A stretch of 58,728 bases of DNA. Origin: Methylobacterium segetis (GTDB taxonomy: Bacteria; Pseudomonadota; Alphaproteobacteria; Rhizobiales; Beijerinckiaceae). Both the position numbers and the translations under genes were made by a program. Below, piece after piece: positions 52,869 through 58,728 of the stretch. Where the stretch lies: assembly GCF_004348265.1 (NCBI RefSeq), contig NZ_SMNT01000020.1, forward strand, positions 1 through 58,728. Direction: 5' to 3'. Every line of letters starts with the position of its first letter. Position 1 is the stretch's first letter. The notes beneath the pieces were generated by a model. That model saw nothing but the letters and a program-made list of their open reading frames with translations, was not told the origin of the DNA and searched no databases.

Positions 52869-53957
52869 TCAGGCAGCCCGAAACACGCCGACCGAGCCCT
52901 TCGGTTCGGGGGCGATGTGCAGCGGGCCCGGCCTGCGAAACAGGATCGCGAGGGGCGTATTCCGGATCGCGCGCTCGAAGCCGAGCGGCAGCACCACGGC
53001 GACCGCGGTGACGAGGAGGCTCGCGAGACCGACGTCGGCGACGATGCCCGTTCTGACCAGGAGGGTCCGGGTCGCCGCCATCGGCAGGAAGAAGGCGAGA
53101 TAGATCACGATCGAACGGCGACCGCACATCCGGAGGGCAGCCGCGACGATACCCCCTGCGCGGGTGAGCAGCGCTGCCACTGCCACGATGGCGAGCGCGC
53201 CCGCTCCTCCGAGGAGGAGGCTGACGAGCGGCAGGCTCGCGAGGGTGGGGAAGCCCGGCAGCGGCGAGGGCGCGAAGGCGAGCCAGCCCTCGATTCCGGC
53301 CCAGAGACCGAGGCCCGCGAGCGCCAGGGTGGGATGCGCGCGCACGGTGTCGGCGAAGGCGAAGATGCGCGAGGCGAACAGATATCCGCCGAGGAAGTAG
53401 ACGTAGCGCGCGCAGAACTCCTCAAGGAGGTAGGACGCGGTCGCGACCGGCACGATCTGCAGGAGCGCGGCGAGCCCGAGGAGCACGGCCGGGGGCACAC
53501 CGCGCAGGAGCTTCGTGACCACCGAGAAAACCGCCAGGAGGTAGATGAACCAGAGCGTCGAGTAGGGCTCGACGAGCGCCCGTGCGAGATGGGCGAGGAA
53601 CGCCATTGGGTCGGCCCCGTCGACGATCTGGGCGTATTTGGCGGCCGACTGGATGAGGACCCAGAGCCCGTAGAAATAGGCGAAGTGCACCACTCTGCGA
53701 TCGGAGAAGAGGCGCCAGTCCCGATCGATCACGCGGCCGAGGAACAGCCCGGACAGCAGGAAGAAATCGGGGATCCGGAAGGGCTTGGCGAAGGCGACGA
53801 CGGGATGCATGAATCCCTCCGCACCCATCGCCTCGCCGGTTCCCAGGGTCGAGTGCATCATCACCACGAGGATGATGCAGAGACCTTTGGCGACGTCGAC
53901 CCATGCGAGGCGCATCGCCTCGTCGGGCCGCCCCGGTGCCGAACCCTCCACCGCCAT
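52869..53957 (-). CDS. Acyltransferase-3 family membrane protein
   Basis: A 362-residue integral-membrane acyltransferase with about ten hydrophobic helices. It opens with the family motif LAWVDVAKGLCIILVVMMHS, whose last His is likely catalytic, and has IPDFFLLSGLFLGR next. Family members O-acylate surface sugars or osmoregulated glucans. The stop lies 2 bases from the convergent amidotransferase stop. The neighbourhood does not indicate its acceptor. Confidence 0.9.
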   Translation of the reverse strand: MAVEGSAPGRPDEAMRLAWVDVAKGLCIILVVMMHSTLGTGEAMGAEGFMHPVVAFAKPFRIPDFFLLSGLFLGRVIDRDWRLFSDRRVVHFAYFYGLWVLIQSAAKYAQIVDGADPMAFLAHLARALVEPYSTLWFIYLLAVFSVVTKLLRGVPPAVLLGLAALLQIVPVATASYLLEEFCARYVYFLGGYLFASRIFAFADTVRAHPTLALAGLGLWAGIEGWLAFAPSPLPGFPTLASLPLVSLLLGGAGALAIVAVAALLTRAGGIVAAALRMCGRRSIVIYLAFFLPMAATRTLLVRTGIVADVGLASLLVTAVAVVLPLGFERAIRNTPLAILFRRPGPLHIAPEPKGSVGVFRAA

Positions 53958-54068
53958 GACGACGCTCCGCCGCTTGCTACGGCCCCGGAGCCTCCGCGCG
54001 CAGTCTTAACGGGCGGCCCTACGCGGCCGAGCGTCCCGACGACATGCGAAACGCGGCGTTAAATCCCC

Positions 54069-54443
54069 TCAGCGGTCGCGCTTCGCGCCGCGGCGATCGC
54101 GCGTCATGCGGGTGGCGGCGTGGAAATCATCGGGCTTCGTCCGCACCCAGGCGACGAAGCGCTCGATCTCCGGGTCCTCGCGAAGGGCCTCCACGGCGGA
54201 CAGGCGCCGCGCGATCTCGGCCTCGCTGTAGCGGGCGTGGATGGCCGAGTGGCAGATCTGATGCAGGCGCACCGTCCCCTTGTGGGTACCACCCTTCAGC
54301 TTGGGCGTGAGGTGGTGGAGGCTCGACCGGGAACGCGCCGGAATCGGGCGTTCGCAGAGTGGGCAGATCACGGGCTCCGAGCGAGGGTTATCCTGGGTCG
54401 CGGGGTCGTCCTCCCGCCAGCGCCGAGCCCGCCGTCCGACCAT
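54069..54443 (-). CDS. HNH endonuclease-domain protein
   Basis: A 124-residue protein with an HNH fold. A zinc-binding CPLCERPIPARS, a catalytic HHLTPKLKGG and the C-terminal RLHQICHSAIHARY are typical of HNH nucleases. The C-terminus is helical and basic. Short, soluble and without other nuclease or restriction genes beside it, so the biological role is unclear; such stand-alone HNH proteins are common in related genomes. Confidence 0.88.
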   Translation of the reverse strand: MVGRRARRWREDDPATQDNPRSEPVICPLCERPIPARSRSSLHHLTPKLKGGTHKGTVRLHQICHSAIHARYSEAEIARRLSAVEALREDPEIERFVAWVRTKPDDFHAATRMTRDRRGAKRDR

Positions 54444-54515
54444 GCCCCTCCCCTCGCGATACGCCCTGCCAGACCCGTCATATGAGGCGGCGCACCGGCA
54501 TCGGGAGTCGGCGCG

Positions 54516-55346
54516 TCACTCCGCCGTGCTCGGCAGGCACCGCGCCTCGATCCGCCCGCGGAAGAACGCCTCGGCCTTCCCGTCCGACGTGCCGAGGATC
54601 GAGACGTGGTCGCCCGGCACCGCCTCGAAATGCGCCGCTTGCCCGACCGCCTCCGCGAGCCTTCGGCCGAAGCTCGCCGGGATCACCGGGTCGGACAGGC
54701 CGTGGACGATCAGGACCGGGATCGTCGCGCCGGCGAGCCGCTCGTCGCTTCGGTAGGTGTCGAGCAGGAGGCCGGGCGGCGCCAGGGGGAAGCGCAGGCG
54801 CACCATGGCGGCCATCGAGTCGAACGGCGCCTCGAGATAGAGGCCGAGGGCCGCATGCCCGCGCGCGAGGGCGGCCGCGACGCCCGTGCCCAGCGAGTGA
54901 CCGTGCAGCAGGATCGGGGCGCCCGGCGCGCGCCGGGCGACCTCGCGGTAGGCCGCCTCGCCGTCGGCGAGGAGCCCGTCCTCGCTCGGGCTTCCCGTCG
55001 ATCCCGGGTAGCCGCGATAGGCGATGGCGAGCACGCCCCAGCCGTTCGCCGCCCACGGACCGGCCCCAAAGCGCGCGGCGTGCGGCTCCGGCCGCGAGCC
55101 GTTGCCGTGGAAGGTGAGGACGACGCCGCAGCCCGGCTCGGGCGGCCGCCAGAGGGCGCGCAGGGTCTCGCCGTCCCCGGTTCGCAGGCCGAAGCTCTGC
55201 ACGCCTTCCGGCGGATCCGCCGCGATCGGAGCGCCCGGGAGCGACGCGCCGGGATAGATGAGCGACCGCTGGAAGGCGGCGAGAAGGCCGACGGCGCCGA
55301 CATAGAGGGCGGTCGCCGAGAGGAAAAGGAGGCTGACGATGCGCAT
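54516..55346 (-). CDS. Alpha/beta hydrolase with N-terminal membrane anchor
   Basis: A 276-residue hydrolase resembling the BEM46/ABHD13-like family. One N-terminal hydrophobic segment (MRIVSLLFLSATALYVGAVG) acts as signal or anchor. Nucleophile elbow LHGHSLGTGVAAALA, acid in IVHGLSDPVIP, histidine in VPGDHVSIL; oxyanion region LTFHGNGSRP. The family in bacteria is mostly uncharacterised. It is divergent from the thiC riboswitch region. Confidence 0.9.
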   Translation of the reverse strand: MRIVSLLFLSATALYVGAVGLLAAFQRSLIYPGASLPGAPIAADPPEGVQSFGLRTGDGETLRALWRPPEPGCGVVLTFHGNGSRPEPHAARFGAGPWAANGWGVLAIAYRGYPGSTGSPSEDGLLADGEAAYREVARRAPGAPILLHGHSLGTGVAAALARGHAALGLYLEAPFDSMAAMVRLRFPLAPPGLLLDTYRSDERLAGATIPVLIVHGLSDPVIPASFGRRLAEAVGQAAHFEAVPGDHVSILGTSDGKAEAFFRGRIEARCLPSTAE

Positions 55347-55443
55347 GCGGTCCGCTGCCGGGAGGTGACGCTACGCTCGCCCCCGCCGCAAGGAGACCGA
55401 TGCGCGCATTGACAAAGCGGGGCGCGGCGTCGAGATTTGAACC

Positions 55444-57512
<2,069 letters not shown>

Positions 57513-58015
57513 CCTTCCGCGAGCGGACGAATACCGCGATCATCGGCCGGTCGGGCGCTCACGGGCTCCCGGCCGGCCGTTCTCGTTCCGGGCCGGAACC
57601 TCCACCGGAACGTGAGCAGCCGCGCCTTTGAAATCAGAAGATGTGTCGTCCGGCCGCCCCGTCGAACCGCATCCCCGGATCCTGTCAGGCCCCGTCCGGG
57701 AAGGTCAGAACGTGATCGCATGCGATCTTCCGCCGATCACGGGCACGTAGATCGCGATCAGTGCTTCGCGGGGCACGACGCGGCGCGCGATAGACGCTTT
57801 TCCGATCAAGAAATTCTAGGGGGCCCGAAGGTTCTGTTGCCAAAAGATGAAATTCATTTCTTTCGGCCCCGTGATTTTTTCGTCATTTCGTCGTTCGTGC
57901 TCACGATCTTTTAACGCTTTTTCGAGGTCCGCACGGGGCGCGGCCCGAATTTTACAGCGTGCTAACGGTGTTCGCGACTTGATGGGGCTCGTTTGCTTCC
58001 AACAGGAGCAAGGCC
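57513..58015. other. Spacer between thiC and flaG-like gene
   Basis: About 500 bases without a supported gene; the second half is more AT-rich. Besides the hairpin with T run at 57820-57880, T-rich tracts (TTTTAACGCTTTTTCG at 57910-57925) and CGAATTTTACAGCG near 57949 may be part of a flagellar-gene promoter, but I could not assign a sigma factor. Confidence 0.5.
57820..57880 (+). terminator. Nested hairpin followed by a T run
   Basis: GGGGCCCGAA (57820-57829) pairs with TTCGGCCCC (57862-57870), one base bulged. An inner ATGAA/TTCAT repeat lies in the loop, and GTGATTTTTT follows. This could end thiC read-through, or act as a leader element for the downstream flagellar gene. Confidence 0.4.
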
Positions 58016-58381
58016 ATGGACATCAGAGCCGTCGCAACATCCCCGCCGGTCGCCCCGGCAGCCTCGGTCCCGTCGACCCCGCAGCGTCAGGACGCGCGCC
58101 CGCAGGCGCAGGCGGCGCTCGCGCCCGCGGTCTCCCTCTCGATCGGCGAGGCGGCCGAGACGCGCAATGCGGCCGAGACGGCGCAGCAGAACGCGCGGAG
58201 CGGCGCCTACACCCGCGACGCCGAGAGCCAGACGCTGGTCTACCAAGTGGTCGACCCCGCGAGCGGCGACGTCGTCATCCAGATCCCCGACGAGGTCGTC
58301 CTGCGCGCCCGGGTCTATGCCCGGGAGGCGAGCGAGGCGGCGGCGCAGAAGCCCGGCGCCGCGGTGGAGCGCCGGGCCTGA
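58016..58381 (+). CDS. FlaG-like flagellar protein
   Basis: A 121-residue protein. The C-terminal part (LVYQVVDPASGDVVIQIPDE, then VVLRARVYAREA) has the FlaG-type pattern of a conserved Val-Asp-Pro-x-Ser-Gly-Asp and QIP(D/E)E. The N-terminal half is Pro/Ala/Gln-rich and probably disordered. FlaG proteins affect flagellar filament length in other bacteria. It is 134 bases upstream of the flagellin gene, on the same strand, consistent with a flagellar cluster continuing past the window. Confidence 0.8.
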   Translation: MDIRAVATSPPVAPAASVPSTPQRQDARPQAQAALAPAVSLSIGEAAETRNAAETAQQNARSGAYTRDAESQTLVYQVVDPASGDVVIQIPDEVVLRARVYAREASEAAAQKPGAAVERRA

Positions 58382-58515
58382 TCCGGCGCGCCGGCCGGAA
58401 AAGTCGGCGATCGTACAAATTTAACTGTCTCACTTAACGCGGCCGCAAGAGGCCCCGGTCCACAACGACGATGTTCTCCATGACGGAGGACAGAACTGCA
58501 CAGGAAGCATCCATC

Positions 58516-58728
58516 ATGTCCGCTGGTATCTCACTCAACTCGTCCGTCCGTTCGAGCCTTCTGTCCCTTCAGGACACGGCCTCGCTTCAGGCGACGACGC
58601 AGAACCACCTCTCGACCGGCAAGAAGGTCGCGAGCGCCCTCGACAACCCGATCAACTTCTTCACCGCCGCCTCGCTGAACGACCGCTCGAGCGCGCTCTC
58701 GGGCCTGCTCGACGGCATCTCGAACGGC
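58516..58728 (+). CDS. Flagellin N-terminal fragment (cut by window end)
   Basis: The first 71 codons of a flagellin are present and the gene runs off the right edge. MSAGISLNSSVRSSLLSLQD then LQATTQNHLSTGKKVASALD and NPINFFTAASLNDRSSALSG follow the conserved D0/D1 pattern (SLN..V, LQ..LSTGKKV, NP..FF.A..L) of alphaproteobacterial flagellins. The ATG at 58516 is 8-9 bases after AGGAAG; an in-frame ATG at 58480 would add 12 non-conserved residues and is unlikely. Confidence 0.9.
   Translation, partial: MSAGISLNSSVRSSLLSLQDTASLQATTQNHLSTGKKVASALDNPINFFTAASLNDRSSALSGLLDGISNG

Noticed and set aside
58480..58516. Upstream in-frame ATG for flagellin
   Set aside because: It would add 12 residues not found at flagellin N-termini; AGGAAG sits correctly for the ATG at 58516.

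Overview
This GC-rich window (about 70 percent G+C by eye) looks like a piece of the main chromosome of an alphaproteobacterium of the order Hyphomicrobiales, most likely Methylobacterium or Methylorubrum. The evidence is the def-fmt-truA-dapE and ffs-dnaX-ybaB gene orders, the DUF1150/Hsp20 pair, a methylmalonyl-CoA mutase small subunit, a Methylobacterium-like flagellin start, and promoter-like sites that fit alphaproteobacterial RpoH and EcfG (general stress response). The genus is an inference; no rRNA gene is present. I saw no tRNA gene, CRISPR array, insertion sequence or prophage.

Layout. 1-7986: acyltransferase, a GST-queG-SDR operon on the minus strand, uppP, mutA and two small secreted proteins. 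8075-17603: YifB-family ATPase, a PepSY protein, SRP RNA (ffs) with dnaX and ybaB, then a CHASE3 hybrid kinase and pckA lying between ybaB and recR, and a GAF protein. 17807-23982: def-fmt-truA, dapE, a MoeB-like E1 enzyme, and a membrane desaturase divergent from an ArsR-type repressor with a clear operator between them. 23983-24536 is gene-free and holds a very AT-rich patch. 24537-35390: the translation block pheS-pheT-(SEC-C protein) and rpmI-rplT, separated from infC (AUU start) by a glycosyltransferase, a glycogen-debranching-type enzyme and an FkbM methyltransferase. 35627-39593: glycosyltransferase, alpha/beta hydrolase, DUF1150 with Hsp20 behind an RpoH-type promoter, and an unknown protein. 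39658-44976: a secreted protein with exbB-exbD-tonB, an MFS transporter, and two tiny genes, one BrnA-like. 44984-49421: YaiI, a small membrane protein and a class III cyclase in a coupled operon, an aldo/keto reductase and a diguanylate cyclase. 49557-55346: PBP1A, a class I glutamine amidotransferase with an EcfG-type promoter, an acyltransferase-3 protein, an HNH protein and a hydrolase. 55444-58728: TPP riboswitch with thiC, a FlaG-like gene and the 5' end of a flagellin gene.

Most of the content is housekeeping: translation (infC, rpmI, rplT, pheST, fmt, def, truA, queG), replication and repair (dnaX, recR), cell wall (uppP, PBP1A), and central metabolism (pckA, mutA, dapE, thiC). The accessory part is small. 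I found no convincing new multi-gene defence or mobile system. The best leads are regulatory and architectural: three EcfG-like promoters, one of them a perfect consensus; a structured rpmI leader; a desaturase with an extra C-terminal membrane module under an ArsR operator; and a glycan cassette inserted into the infC-rpmI-rplT neighbourhood.
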